In this document: in pieces, positions 19,192-27,180 of the stretch | Numbering within the stretch: the stretch's first letter is position 1 | Layout: the number at the start of each line of letters is the position of its first letter | Assembly (NCBI RefSeq): GCF_003854895.1 | Contig: NZ_CP033966.1 | Span: forward strand, 2,356,001 to 2,420,000 | Source: Pigmentiphaga sp. H8 | Lineage (GTDB): Bacteria; Pseudomonadota; Gammaproteobacteria; Burkholderiales; Burkholderiaceae_B | Reading direction: 5' to 3' | DNA: 64,000 nucleotides | Made by a program: the position numbers and the translations under genes | The notes under the pieces: model-generated | What the model was told of the DNA's origin: nothing | The model's database searches: none | Seen by the model: only the letters and a program-made list of their open reading frames with translations

Positions 19192-20001
19192 TCAGGCGCG
19201 GGCGCCCAGCGGGTCGAAGCGGTCGCGCAGGCGGTTGCCGAGCACGGACAGCGAGAGCGTGGTCAGGGCCAGCGCCAGCACGGGCAGCAGCAGCGAGGCC
19301 GGCGCCTGTTCGGCGTACGAGACCGCCGTCGCGATGATGCGGCCCCAGGTCGGCACGTCCGGAGAGACGCCCAGGCCGAAGAAGCTGAGCACCGATTCCG
19401 TGACGATGGCCCGGGGCACGACGATGGCGACCTGTGTGAGCAGCGCGCCGGCGGCATTGGGCAGGACGTGGCGCCAGGCGATGACGGCCGGCGCGACGCC
19501 GAGCACGCGCGCGGCGGCCACGTAGCCGGAGGCCATTTCCCGTTCGTACACGGCGCGCGCGACATAGCCGAAAAGCGGCATGAAAGCGATGCCGACGGCC
19601 AGGATGACCGACAGGGTGCCCACGCCCAGCGATACCATGAGCGCCAGCGACAGCAGGATGGGCGGCAGGGTGCGGACCATGTCGAAGGCGGCGTAGACGG
19701 CGCTCCGCGCCGGTCCGCCGGCCACGCATCCCATGAGGCCGAGCCCGGCGCCGCCCAGCAGCGCGATGCCCGCCGAGCAAACGGCCACGAGCAGCGTCAG
19801 GCGGGTGCCGGCCACCAGCCGGGCCAGGATGTCGCGCCCGAAACTGTCGGTGCCCAGCCAGTGGCCGGGGCCGGGCGGCAGGTTGCGGGCCAGCAGATCC
19901 TGATGATAGGGGTCCAGGCCCGGCAGCAGCGGTCCGATCGCGGCGGCTACCAGGGCCACCGCCAGCAGGACCCAGGGAGCCAGACGGCGGAAAGTGTTCA
20001 T
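19192..20001 (-). CDS. ABC transporter permease, DppC type
   Basis: A 269-residue inner-membrane permease. The N-terminal helix is followed by the DppC hallmark HWLGTDSFGRDILAR, then further helices and the EAA loop (YVAAARVLGVAPAVIAWRHV). Its ATG overlaps the stop of the substrate-binding protein gene (ATGA), so translation is coupled. It pairs with the DppB-type permease encoded downstream. Confidence 0.9.
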   Translation of the reverse strand: MNTFRRLAPWVLLAVALVAAAIGPLLPGLDPYHQDLLARNLPPGPGHWLGTDSFGRDILARLVAGTRLTLLVAVCSAGIALLGGAGLGLMGCVAGGPARSAVYAAFDMVRTLPPILLSLALMVSLGVGTLSVILAVGIAFMPLFGYVARAVYEREMASGYVAAARVLGVAPAVIAWRHVLPNAAGALLTQVAIVVPRAIVTESVLSFFGLGVSPDVPTWGRIIATAVSYAEQAPASLLLPVLALALTTLSLSVLGNRLRDRFDPLGARA

Positions 20002-21530
20002 ACCGCGAGCCAGGTCCGTGCCAGCCCGCCGTCGACGCGGTTCTGGCTCCAGGTGTAGCCCGTCTCGTAGCCGCGCACCTTGGGCGCCACGCCGATGGCA
20101 TCGGCCGCGTGGCCCAGCCCCAGGGTGTAGCGCTTGTCCATGACGTGCTTCCAGGCCTGGAGATAGCCTTCGCGGGCCTTCTGCGTGCTGGGCGAGGAGA
20201 CCGCGGCGCCGATCAGCGCATCGAGCTCCTTGTCCTGGATGCCGCCCCACAGCATGGGGCTGGGGCCGTCGGACAGCAGCCGCGCATAGCGCAGGTAGAC
20301 GTCGGCGCGCGGGCCGGAGTGGAAAGGTGCGAGATCCCAGTCGTATTGGGCGAGCAGGCGCTGTGCACCGATGTCGTCGAGCGCCTGATGGTCGATCTTG
20401 AAACCGAGTTGGCGCACCATCTGCACGGCAACCTGCGCATAGTCGGATTGCCAGGAGACCACTTTCAGCGTTTCTTTGGATGGTTCCACGCCGGCGCTCT
20501 TGAGCAGTTCGCGTGCGCGGGCCAGGTCGGGCTTGGCGTGGGGGTCCCGCTGCTCCAGCTCGCGGTCCCAGAAATAGGTGTTCGGGCGCACGGGCTGGTC
20601 GCTGACGACGGCCGTCTTCACCACGAACTTCATGTAGGCCTGCTTGTCGACGGCCAGCGAGATCGCCTCGCGCACGCGCGCATCCTGCAGCAGCGGGCGG
20701 GGCTTGCGGTTGTTGAAGGACAGGAAATACCAGGCCGTGTCCTTGAGGAACTGTATGCCCATGCGGTCCTTCGCCAGGCTGTCGAGCTTGTCGTTGCCGA
20801 CGTGGGCCAGGTGCAGGTCGCCCGCGCGCAGCGACAGGCTGTTGTCGCGGTCGCCGCGCAGGTCGAACTCCAAGGCATCGAGATAGGGCAGGCCCGCCTG
20901 CCAGTACTGGTCGAAGGCCGGCGCCTGGAAGCTGACGTCCGGCTGCCAGGTGCCGAACTTGAAGGGACCCGTGCCGATGGGGCGGCGGATGGTTTCGTTC
21001 CAGCCTTCCGATTCGGGGGCGACGATCCACAGCTCGGACAGCAGGTTCAGGAAGGGAGCATGGGCGTTGGCGAGTTCCACGCGCAGGACGTCGGGCGCAG
21101 GTGTATCGATGTTGCGCGCCAGCTTCATGGCGCCGCTCAGCCAGCCGCCCTTGACCTTGTCGCGCACGCGCTCGAAGTTCGCCTTGACGTCGGCCGAGGT
21201 CATCGCGCGGCCGTTGTGGAAGCGCACGTTCTTGCGCAGGTGGAACGTGTAGGTCCGGCCGTCCTCCGAGGCGTCGATGCGTTCGGCAAGAAAGGGGCGC
21301 ACCGTGCCGTCGTCGCCGATGCTGGTAAGCGTTTCGACATAGACCTGCTGCACGGCGATGGAGCCGGCATGACGGTGCGGGTCGGCGGTGTCCAGGCCCA
21401 GCAGCGCCACCTTCAGCGTGCCGCCGCGGCGCGGGGTGGGGGCATTCTGGGCGTGCAGCAGGCCGGGCATGGCAAGGGGGCCGGCGGTGGCGCTCATGGC
21501 GAGCAGTTTGAGTAGATCACGTCGTTGCAT
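19998..21530 (-). CDS. Family-5 extracellular solute-binding protein (DppA/OppA type), Tat-like signal
   Basis: A 510-residue periplasmic binding protein. It begins with a twin-arginine-like signal (MQRRDLLKLL, then a short hydrophobic stretch ending LHAQ). It has the SBP family 5 layout: GGTLKVALLGLDTADPH, LAERIDASEDGRTYTFHLRK and FHNGRAMTSADVKANF. Family members bind peptides, nickel or heme, and occasionally other small molecules. Co-location with two phosphoesterase-superfamily genes suggests a phosphonate or phosphate-ester ligand, but that is inference. Confidence 0.9.
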   Translation of the reverse strand: MQRRDLLKLLAMSATAGPLAMPGLLHAQNAPTPRRGGTLKVALLGLDTADPHRHAGSIAVQQVYVETLTSIGDDGTVRPFLAERIDASEDGRTYTFHLRKNVRFHNGRAMTSADVKANFERVRDKVKGGWLSGAMKLARNIDTPAPDVLRVELANAHAPFLNLLSELWIVAPESEGWNETIRRPIGTGPFKFGTWQPDVSFQAPAFDQYWQAGLPYLDALEFDLRGDRDNSLSLRAGDLHLAHVGNDKLDSLAKDRMGIQFLKDTAWYFLSFNNRKPRPLLQDARVREAISLAVDKQAYMKFVVKTAVVSDQPVRPNTYFWDRELEQRDPHAKPDLARARELLKSAGVEPSKETLKVVSWQSDYAQVAVQMVRQLGFKIDHQALDDIGAQRLLAQYDWDLAPFHSGPRADVYLRYARLLSDGPSPMLWGGIQDKELDALIGAAVSSPSTQKAREGYLQAWKHVMDKRYTLGLGHAADAIGVAPKVRGYETGYTWSQNRVDGGLARTWLAV

Positions 21531-21560
21531 GGCGAAGTCCTGTGTAGGGAACGGGCGCGC

Positions 21561-22850
21561 TCAGGCGGCCTCGGCAGGGAGGGGAAGGGGCGTGCCATCC
21601 ATGTCGCCATGGGGCAGGCCCAGGTGGCGCAGCATGGTGGGCGCATAGTCGATCAGCGAAACCCGATGGGCGTGGATGCGGCCGTCCGCGTAGCCGCCGC
21701 CCTCGACGATGAGGAACGGCGATTGTTCGAAGCCGCCGAGGCCACCGTGCTGGCCGTGGCCGCCGTAGGACTTGCCCTCGGAAGGATCGGTCGCGATCCA
21801 GGTGCCGCCGCGCACGCCATGGGCATTGGCATCATCCGTGTGCCGCATCGCGATGGCGATGGTGCAGGTGGTCGTGCCGACGGGCAGGCCCAGGGTGGCC
21901 AGCGCCTCGCCGTGGAACACGGCGCCGCACCAGGGCTGGCGTGCGAGATGTTCGAGCAGGGCCGGCACGCGGTCGCGCGCGGCCGCCGACACGCCGACGA
22001 TACAGGCGCTGCCGTTGGGAGCGACGACGACATCGCGGCTGCCCGCCGCGGCCTTCAGGCCCGCGGCCACCAGGTCCTGGCCGACGTCGATTTCGCCCAC
22101 CACGGTTTCCATGCCGTGGTCGGAACCGACCATCACCAGGATGTCCTGCCCCGCTTCGCGCAGCGCGGCCACCGTGCGCAGCACGCGCGCCACGCAGGCG
22201 TCGGCGTGGCCGATGGCCGCCAAATGGGCGGACGAGCCGAGCGCATGGGCATGGCCCGTGTGATCGGGTTCGGACAGCCACAGGGTGGCGACGACTGGCG
22301 CGTCGGGCGCCTGGAGGCGCGCGCAGAAACGCTCGGTCATGGCCGCATCGCCCTGGGCGCCGGAGGCGACGTCCAGCCCGCGCGCGCCGGCATAGGGCAC
22401 GCCGCCGGGGCCGTACGAGCCGGCGCGGTGATAGACCTCGCCATGCTCGTCCGGGTCGTGGAAGTAGGCCGCGCCCGCCGAGACGTTGGACATGATGCAT
22501 GCACCGCCGTGGGCGGATACGTGCTCGGCCAGCGTGGGGGCGTGCAAGGTTCGTCCGGTGAGGGCGCGCAGGCGTTCGCGGAACGCCGGATCGCCCACCG
22601 AATGGCAGCGCAGTCCGCCGGGTTCTTCCAGGAGCATGGTGTTGCCCAGGAGTCCATGCCGGGCCGGCAGGCATCCGGTGGCGATGCTGCTGGAACTGGT
22701 GCGGGTGGTGGAGGGGAAGACCCCGCGGACGTCGGCGTACCAGTGGCCGCGCGCTGCCAGGCGGGCCAGCGTCGGCGTGGTCGCCTCGCTGATCAGATCC
22801 CTGCGCAGGCTGTCGCAGATGATCAATATGCATCGCTTGTTTGATTTCAT
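21561..22850 (-). CDS. Alkaline-phosphatase-superfamily phosphodiesterase/phosphohydrolase
   Basis: A 429-residue protein without a signal peptide. The superfamily metal sites are visible: an Asp near the N-terminus (IICDSLRRD), a nucleophile region FPSTTRTSSSSIATG, SEPDHTGH, GSDHGMET and the late GGHGQHGG. It belongs to the nucleotide pyrophosphatase/phosphodiesterase and phosphonoacetate-hydrolase branch. It lies between phnA and the importer genes on one strand, so it probably acts on the imported compound, for example to release a phosphonate head from an ester. The reaction itself is not readable from the sequence. Confidence 0.82.
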   Translation of the reverse strand: MKSNKRCILIICDSLRRDLISEATTPTLARLAARGHWYADVRGVFPSTTRTSSSSIATGCLPARHGLLGNTMLLEEPGGLRCHSVGDPAFRERLRALTGRTLHAPTLAEHVSAHGGACIMSNVSAGAAYFHDPDEHGEVYHRAGSYGPGGVPYAGARGLDVASGAQGDAAMTERFCARLQAPDAPVVATLWLSEPDHTGHAHALGSSAHLAAIGHADACVARVLRTVAALREAGQDILVMVGSDHGMETVVGEIDVGQDLVAAGLKAAAGSRDVVVAPNGSACIVGVSAAARDRVPALLEHLARQPWCGAVFHGEALATLGLPVGTTTCTIAIAMRHTDDANAHGVRGGTWIATDPSEGKSYGGHGQHGGLGGFEQSPFLIVEGGGYADGRIHAHRVSLIDYAPTMLRHLGLPHGDMDGTPLPLPAEAA

Positions 22851-23033
22851 GGTGGAAATGATAATTTCCCCATGTTTATTTTTTATTACAAGCGAGATTT
22901 TATTTTAATTTAAGTTGTTGATTTAAAAGAAAAATAAGGCCATTATCGATAATGGATATCGAGAATGGCCGGATAATATATTGATTAATTGGCCCGATAA
23001 TAAATCGGGGTGTGGCGAAGCGTCTTCCGGGTT
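22851..23033. other. AT-rich spacer between phnA and the second hydrolase gene
   Basis: These 183 bases are strikingly AT-rich against GC-rich flanks. They contain the phnA terminator (22925-22970), a 16-base perfect palindrome CCATTATCGATAATGG (22940-22955), and a smaller CCCGAT/ATCGGG hairpin (22993-23009). The leftward promoter of the 21561-22850 gene is probably in the 22851-22924 part, although no single -35/-10 pair stands out. Confidence 0.55.
22925..22970 (-). terminator. Rho-independent terminator after phnA
   Basis: On the minus strand, arms GGCCATTcTCG and CGAtAATGGCC form an 11-pair stem with one mismatch and an 11-base loop. It is followed at once by TTATTTTTCTTTT. An alternative, fully palindromic hairpin (22940-22955) sits within it. 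It lies about 65 bases after the phnA stop, so the downstream cluster probably depends on its own promoter or on read-through. Confidence 0.75.
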
Positions 23034-24275
23034 TCAGCGGTCCATTACGCCATTGAGCGCGAAGTCGAAAATGTCGAAATTGCGCAGCCCGTCCGCAGCC
23101 GCGCGTGCCGCGTAGTCGGGCTTGAGCGGATGCGACAGCAGGAAGGGCACGCGCTGTTCCGAGAAGCCGCCGTGCGAGCGCAGGGGATGGTCGCCCACGG
23201 TCGACAGGTCGTGTTCGGCGTCGCGCGATCCCAATACGAAATTTTCCTCCGACACCACCACGAAGTCCGCCTCGCGATCCAGGGGCAGGCCCAGCAGCGC
23301 CGCCGCCTGCGCGCCGCCATATACCTCGAACACGCCGGGCAAGGCGGCCGAGGCACGCATCATCGCCTCGATCGTCGAGGCATCGCGGGCGTAGACGCGC
23401 ACGAACGAACCCAGCGCGCCGTGGTGACGCACGAAAGGATCGGCGATCGGGCAGATGACGCGCGCGCTGCCGGCGCCGAATTGTCGTTCCAGTTCGTCCT
23501 GAAGGAAAATGACATTGGGTCGCCCGTCGGCATCGCTCTTGGACGACATGCCATGGTCCGCCACGCAGCCGACCACCGCGCCTTCGTCCACGAATGCGCG
23601 CAAACGCTGGTCAACTGCGGCCAGGAAGGCGTCCGATTCCGGCGTGCCGGGCGCGTGCTTGTGCTGCACATAGTCCGACAGTGACAGGTACAGCAGGCGG
23701 GCGCGCCCCTGACGCAGCAGCGCGAGGCCGGCGTCCAGCACATACAGCGACAGATCGCCCGAGTACATGTCGGGAGCGGGGCGGCCCACCAGCGTTTCCA
23801 CGTCGGCGATGCCATGCTCGGTTTCGGCGCAGTCCGCGGCCTTTTCGGACGAAAAGCAGATGCCTCGCAGGTTGTGCCCCAGGATGCGGCGCAGCTTGTC
23901 CTTGGCGGTGATCGCCGCCGTGGGGACGTCCGCCTGCGACATCAGGCCAAGCAGCGTCTCTCCGCGCAGCAGCGTGGCATCCGTCACCATGATTTCGCGG
24001 CCCGTGTCGCGGTCCAGGTAGTAGTTGCCGCCTATGCCATGCACCGCGGGCGAAACGCCGGTCACGATGGAGACGTTGTTCGGGTTGGTGAAGGAAGGCA
24101 TGACGCAATCGGCCACGCCGCCATGGCCCCGCTGGTGGAAGTCGGCAATAGTCGGGCAGACGCCGTCGGCGATGCCGCGCGTGATGTATTCGGGGTCGCA
24201 GCCGTCGATGCAGATCACGACGGTGGGGCGGGTGGGTAGGCTGTACTGGCGGCCGTGCAGCGAAATGGAGGACAT
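23034..24275 (-). CDS. phnA: Phosphonoacetate hydrolase
   Basis: A 413-residue alkaline-phosphatase-superfamily enzyme that cleaves the C-P bond of phosphonoacetate to acetate and phosphate, using two zinc ions. The family stretches are clear: VVICIDGCDPEYI, PSFTNPNNVSIVTG with the nucleophile threonine, SLSDYVQHKHAPGTPE, VADHGM and LRSHGGFSEQRVPF. It matches the Pseudomonas phosphonoacetate hydrolase pattern along its length; it is unrelated to E. coli 'PhnA'. ATG 24275 gives a family-typical N-terminus. It has its own terminator and diverges from a LysR gene, the same arrangement as the known phnA-phnR pair. Confidence 0.92.
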   Translation of the reverse strand: MSSISLHGRQYSLPTRPTVVICIDGCDPEYITRGIADGVCPTIADFHQRGHGGVADCVMPSFTNPNNVSIVTGVSPAVHGIGGNYYLDRDTGREIMVTDATLLRGETLLGLMSQADVPTAAITAKDKLRRILGHNLRGICFSSEKAADCAETEHGIADVETLVGRPAPDMYSGDLSLYVLDAGLALLRQGRARLLYLSLSDYVQHKHAPGTPESDAFLAAVDQRLRAFVDEGAVVGCVADHGMSSKSDADGRPNVIFLQDELERQFGAGSARVICPIADPFVRHHGALGSFVRVYARDASTIEAMMRASAALPGVFEVYGGAQAAALLGLPLDREADFVVVSEENFVLGSRDAEHDLSTVGDHPLRSHGGFSEQRVPFLLSHPLKPDYAARAAADGLRNFDIFDFALNGVMDR

Positions 24276-24330
24276 GAATCGGCGTAGGGGTGTATCAGGG
24301 AAGCGCCAGCATAGTGTGAGTAAATCAACG

Positions 24331-24361
24331 TTGCTGTGATAGATTTTCCCCTTGCTGTGAT
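24331..24361. promoter_or_regulatory. Direct-repeat operator between phnA and its LysR gene
   Basis: Two identical copies of TTGCTGTGAT start at 24331 and 24352, exactly 21 bases (two helical turns) apart. The second merges into an inverted pair, GTGA-N7-TCAC (24357-24371). They lie in the 125-base divergent gap, so they are a good candidate binding site for the LysR protein controlling phnA. Confidence 0.5.
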
Positions 24362-24400
24362 TTTTATTCACGACTTCGGACGCCAAACTGACATCTAGCC

Positions 24401-25315
24401 ATGGTTGCTTCCCGTATTCCTCCCTTGCCGGCCCTGCGGGCCTTCCTGGCCGCCTGCCGCGCGGGCAGCTATACCGCCGCGGCCGAGGAACTTGCCGTCA
24501 CCCATGGCGCGGTCAGCCGGCAGATCCAGGTGCTGGAGGAATGGCTGGGCCAGAAACTGTTCGAGCGCACGGGCCAGCGCATGACGCCCACGCCCCATGC
24601 CCAGGCCTTCGCGCAGGAGGTCGGCGTGGCGTTCGAGCGCATCGAAGAGGCCGCGCGCCGCTATGGCCGAGGCAGCGCCTCGATGCTGCTGCGCGTCAGC
24701 GCGCCGGCTACCTTCGCGATGCGCTGGCTGATTCCGCGGCTGCCTGATTTCTATCGCAGGCATCCCGGCACCCTGGTGCAGGTGCAGACCGCCACCACGC
24801 AGCAATTGGCGCTGGCCGGCAGCTTCGACGTGGCCATACGCCGCGGGGCCGTCAGCCATGCGCATTTTTCGGCGATGCCGTTCATGGACGAATGGCACGT
24901 GCTGGCCGCGGCGCCGGCGTTGCTCGAACGCCTGCCGCTGCGCACCCTGGATGACCTGGCCGGCCATGTGCTGCTCGACACCGAGACCCGGCCGGGACTG
25001 TGGCAGCAATGGTTCAACGCCGCCGGCTACCTGCACGAACCCCGGCTGCCGCGCCAGCGCTTCGATCACTTCTACGTGACCTACATGGCGCTGATCGACG
25101 GCCTGGGCATAGGCGTGGTGCCCATGCCCACGCTGGCGCACGATGTCATGGCGGGACGGCTGGTCCTGCCGTTTCCCGAGATCCGGACGTCGGTCAATCG
25201 ATACGTCAGCCTGACACCCGCCGGCGTGCCCAAGACCGCCGTGCATCGCATGTTCGAGACGTGGCTGGCGGAATGCGGCAACCTCGGGAAAGACGAGGAG
25301 GCCGCAACGACATAG
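24401..25315 (+). CDS. LysR-family regulator, probable PhnR-type activator of phnA
   Basis: A 304-residue GcvA-like LysR protein with a helix-turn-helix at about residues 8-65 (LPALRAFLAACRAGSYTAAAEELAVTHGAVSRQI) and an effector domain. It is divergent from phnA, the position held by the phosphonoacetate-responsive LysR regulator in Pseudomonas phnA clusters. That regulation is independent of phosphate starvation in the known case; the same is only inferred here. ATG 24401 gives a standard N-terminus. Confidence 0.88.
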   Translation: MVASRIPPLPALRAFLAACRAGSYTAAAEELAVTHGAVSRQIQVLEEWLGQKLFERTGQRMTPTPHAQAFAQEVGVAFERIEEAARRYGRGSASMLLRVSAPATFAMRWLIPRLPDFYRRHPGTLVQVQTATTQQLALAGSFDVAIRRGAVSHAHFSAMPFMDEWHVLAAAPALLERLPLRTLDDLAGHVLLDTETRPGLWQQWFNAAGYLHEPRLPRQRFDHFYVTYMALIDGLGIGVVPMPTLAHDVMAGRLVLPFPEIRTSVNRYVSLTPAGVPKTAVHRMFETWLAECGNLGKDEEAATT

Positions 25316-25336
25316 CGGCCACGGCGGCGGCTGGAG

Positions 25337-26149
25337 TCAGCCCAGCCGCTCGATCAAGGCCATGGCCGCGGCGGGCGCCTTGGGCTTGAAGCCGTTGATC
25401 ATGTAGACGAACACCTCGCGCGCCCGCTCGGCCTTGGCGGGCGGGGCGGCCAGGCAGGGCAGGTCGGCCGGCGCCTTGCCGCCGGCCCAGGCGCGGGCGC
25501 GTTCGGCCCAGGCATCGAGATCGGCTGGCGCATAGCCCAACTTGCGGTCCTCGCGCGCGGCTTGCAGCCGGACGTAGACGAACGGCGCCGTCACGTCGTG
25601 CAGGTGCGGCACGCCCTCCTTGTCCGCCACGACCGCCGCCACCTCGTGCCGGCGCAGCAGATCGACGAAGGCCGGTACCGCGAAGCTCTCGTGCCGGACC
25701 TCCACCGCATGGCGCAGCCTCCGGCCCTCGTATTCAGCGGGCAGCAGCGCCAGGAAGGCGGCGAAGTCCTCCGGGTCGAATTTCTTGGTGGGCGGAAGCT
25801 GCCAGTTGATGGGGCCGAGCTTGTCCTTCAGTTCCACGAGGCCGCTGGCCAGGAACTTGTCGATGGAGGGGCCGGCCTCGGCCAGCACGCGGCGGTTGGT
25901 GGCGAAGCGTGGGCCCTTCAGCGCGAAGACGAAGTCCTCGGGCGTCTCGTCGTGCCAGCGGGCGAAGCTGGCCGGCTTCTGCGTCCCGTAGAACGTGCCG
26001 TTGATCTCGATGGAAGTCACGTGGCGGCTGGCGTAGTCCAGCTCCCGGCTTTGCACGAGACCTTCGGGATAGAAGCTGCCGCGCCAGGGTTCGAACACCC
26101 AGCCGCCTATGCCCACGCGTACGGAAGCCATGTTTTTCGCCTTGCTCAT
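25337..26149 (-). CDS. DUF72 (YecE-like) protein
   Basis: A 270-residue TIM-barrel-like protein of the DUF72 family. Typical segments are VGIGGWVFEPWRGSFYPEG, the SIEINGTFYG strand, FALKGPRFATNRR and the AVEVRHESF motif. The biochemical function of the family is unknown. GGAG nine bases upstream supports ATG 26149; ATG 26131 is an alternative with AAGG upstream. It is divergent from the uracil-DNA glycosylase-like gene. Confidence 0.85.
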   Translation of the reverse strand: MSKAKNMASVRVGIGGWVFEPWRGSFYPEGLVQSRELDYASRHVTSIEINGTFYGTQKPASFARWHDETPEDFVFALKGPRFATNRRVLAEAGPSIDKFLASGLVELKDKLGPINWQLPPTKKFDPEDFAAFLALLPAEYEGRRLRHAVEVRHESFAVPAFVDLLRRHEVAAVVADKEGVPHLHDVTAPFVYVRLQAAREDRKLGYAPADLDAWAERARAWAGGKAPADLPCLAAPPAKAERAREVFVYMINGFKPKAPAAAMALIERLG

Positions 26150-26179
26150 GCGCCGCTTCTCCATCGTACCGGCCGACCC

Positions 26180-26185
26180 TACAAT
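26180..26185 (+). promoter_or_regulatory. -10-like element of the UDG-family gene
   Basis: TACAAT lies 29 bases before ATG 26214. A matching -35 was not found at the normal distance. Its position supports 26214 rather than ATG 26184 as the start of the downstream gene. Confidence 0.3.
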
Positions 26186-26213
26186 GCCGTTCCGGTTTTC
26201 GTTTCGCCCCGCC

Positions 26214-26888
26214 ATGCCCCTGGACGCCGAACAACTTGCCGCCTTCCGCCGCCTGGCCGCCGGCCTGGATCGCATCGACGGCGAGGCCTATGCCGCCGCC
26301 GGCCGCGATCCGCTCCTGCCTATTCTAGGTCTGGGGCCCGCCCGGGCGCCATTGTGTTTCTTCGGCCGCGACCCAGGCGCGGACGAAGTCCGGCACGGGC
26401 AACCCTTCGTGGGCAGCTCCGGCCAGTTGCTGCGCGCCGAACTGCACCGCCACCTGGCGCCGGACGTGCCGTATTCATTCGACGAAGGACTGCGCGTCGG
26501 CGCGGGTTTCTTCTGGATCAGCACCGTGCCCTACAAGCCCTTGCACAACAAGGCGTGGTCGCCCGCGGTACGGCAGCGTTTCCAGCCGTTGATCCAGCAC
26601 ATCCTGTCGGCGCAGTGGCGCGGCGGCGATGTCATCACCCTGGGCAACGAAGCCTTCGAATGGTTCAGCATCGGTCTGGTGGGCGACGAACTGGCCGCCG
26701 TGCGCGAATTCTGGCGGCGCGAGGACAAGTACGAGTCCAGCGTTGCCGTACCCCTGCGTGCGCAAGGCAGCGAACGGATCTTGCGCCTGCATCCCTTGCC
26801 GCATCCTTCGCCTGCCAATGCCCGCTGGCGGCCGCATTTCCCCCGGCTGCTGAAAGCCCGGCTGGACGCGCTGCTGCCGCCCGCCTGA
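26214..26888 (+). CDS. Uracil-DNA glycosylase superfamily protein
   Basis: A 224-residue protein with the superfamily order GRDPGADEVRHGQPFVGSSGQLL (active-site and uracil-pocket region), an Asn-containing central strand (TLGNEAFEW) and the C-terminal HPSPANARW loop that enters DNA. It lacks the iron-sulfur cysteines of family 4/5 enzymes and therefore resembles the cluster-free, less-studied UDG-like groups. It could excise uracil or other deaminated bases. It is followed 13 bases later by the Rdx gene, so co-transcription is likely. Confidence 0.8.
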   Translation: MPLDAEQLAAFRRLAAGLDRIDGEAYAAAGRDPLLPILGLGPARAPLCFFGRDPGADEVRHGQPFVGSSGQLLRAELHRHLAPDVPYSFDEGLRVGAGFFWISTVPYKPLHNKAWSPAVRQRFQPLIQHILSAQWRGGDVITLGNEAFEWFSIGLVGDELAAVREFWRREDKYESSVAVPLRAQGSERILRLHPLPHPSPANARWRPHFPRLLKARLDALLPPA

Positions 26889-26901
26889 TGGAGGCCTTGC
26901 C

Positions 26902-27180
26902 ATGAACGGACCCGCCATTTCGATTACTTATTGCACGCAGTGCCTGTGGCTGCTGCGCGCGGCCTGGATGGCGCAGGAACTGCTGTCCACGTTCGGCACG
27001 GACCTGGGGCAGGTCGCGCTGGTGCCGGGTACGGGCGGGGTCTTCCAGATCCGCTACGACAGCGAGCTGATCTGGGACCGGAAGACCGATGGCGGCTTCC
27101 CGGATGCGAAGGTACTCAAGCAGCGCGTGCGCGACCGGCTGGACCCGGGCCGCGACCTCGGGCACGTCGATCGGCCCTAG
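26902..27180 (+). CDS. SelT/SelW/SelH (Rdx) family selenoprotein-like protein
   Basis: A 92-residue thioredoxin-fold protein with the redox motif Cys-Thr-Gln-Cys at residues 11-14 (ITYCTQCLWLLRA) and the family pattern GGVFQIRYDSELIWDRK. Here both positions are cysteine, so no selenocysteine is needed. Family members are thought to be redox adaptors; the partner is unknown. Its stop overlaps the convergent NifQ-like gene by four bases. Confidence 0.88.
   Translation: MNGPAISITYCTQCLWLLRAAWMAQELLSTFGTDLGQVALVPGTGGVFQIRYDSELIWDRKTDGGFPDAKVLKQRVRDRLDPGRDLGHVDRP

Noticed and set aside
22851..23033. AT-rich island as a mark of a recently inserted mobile element
   Set aside because: There is no transposase, no flanking direct repeat and no tRNA; the adjoining genes keep the high GC of the rest, and the sequence reads as terminator plus promoter.
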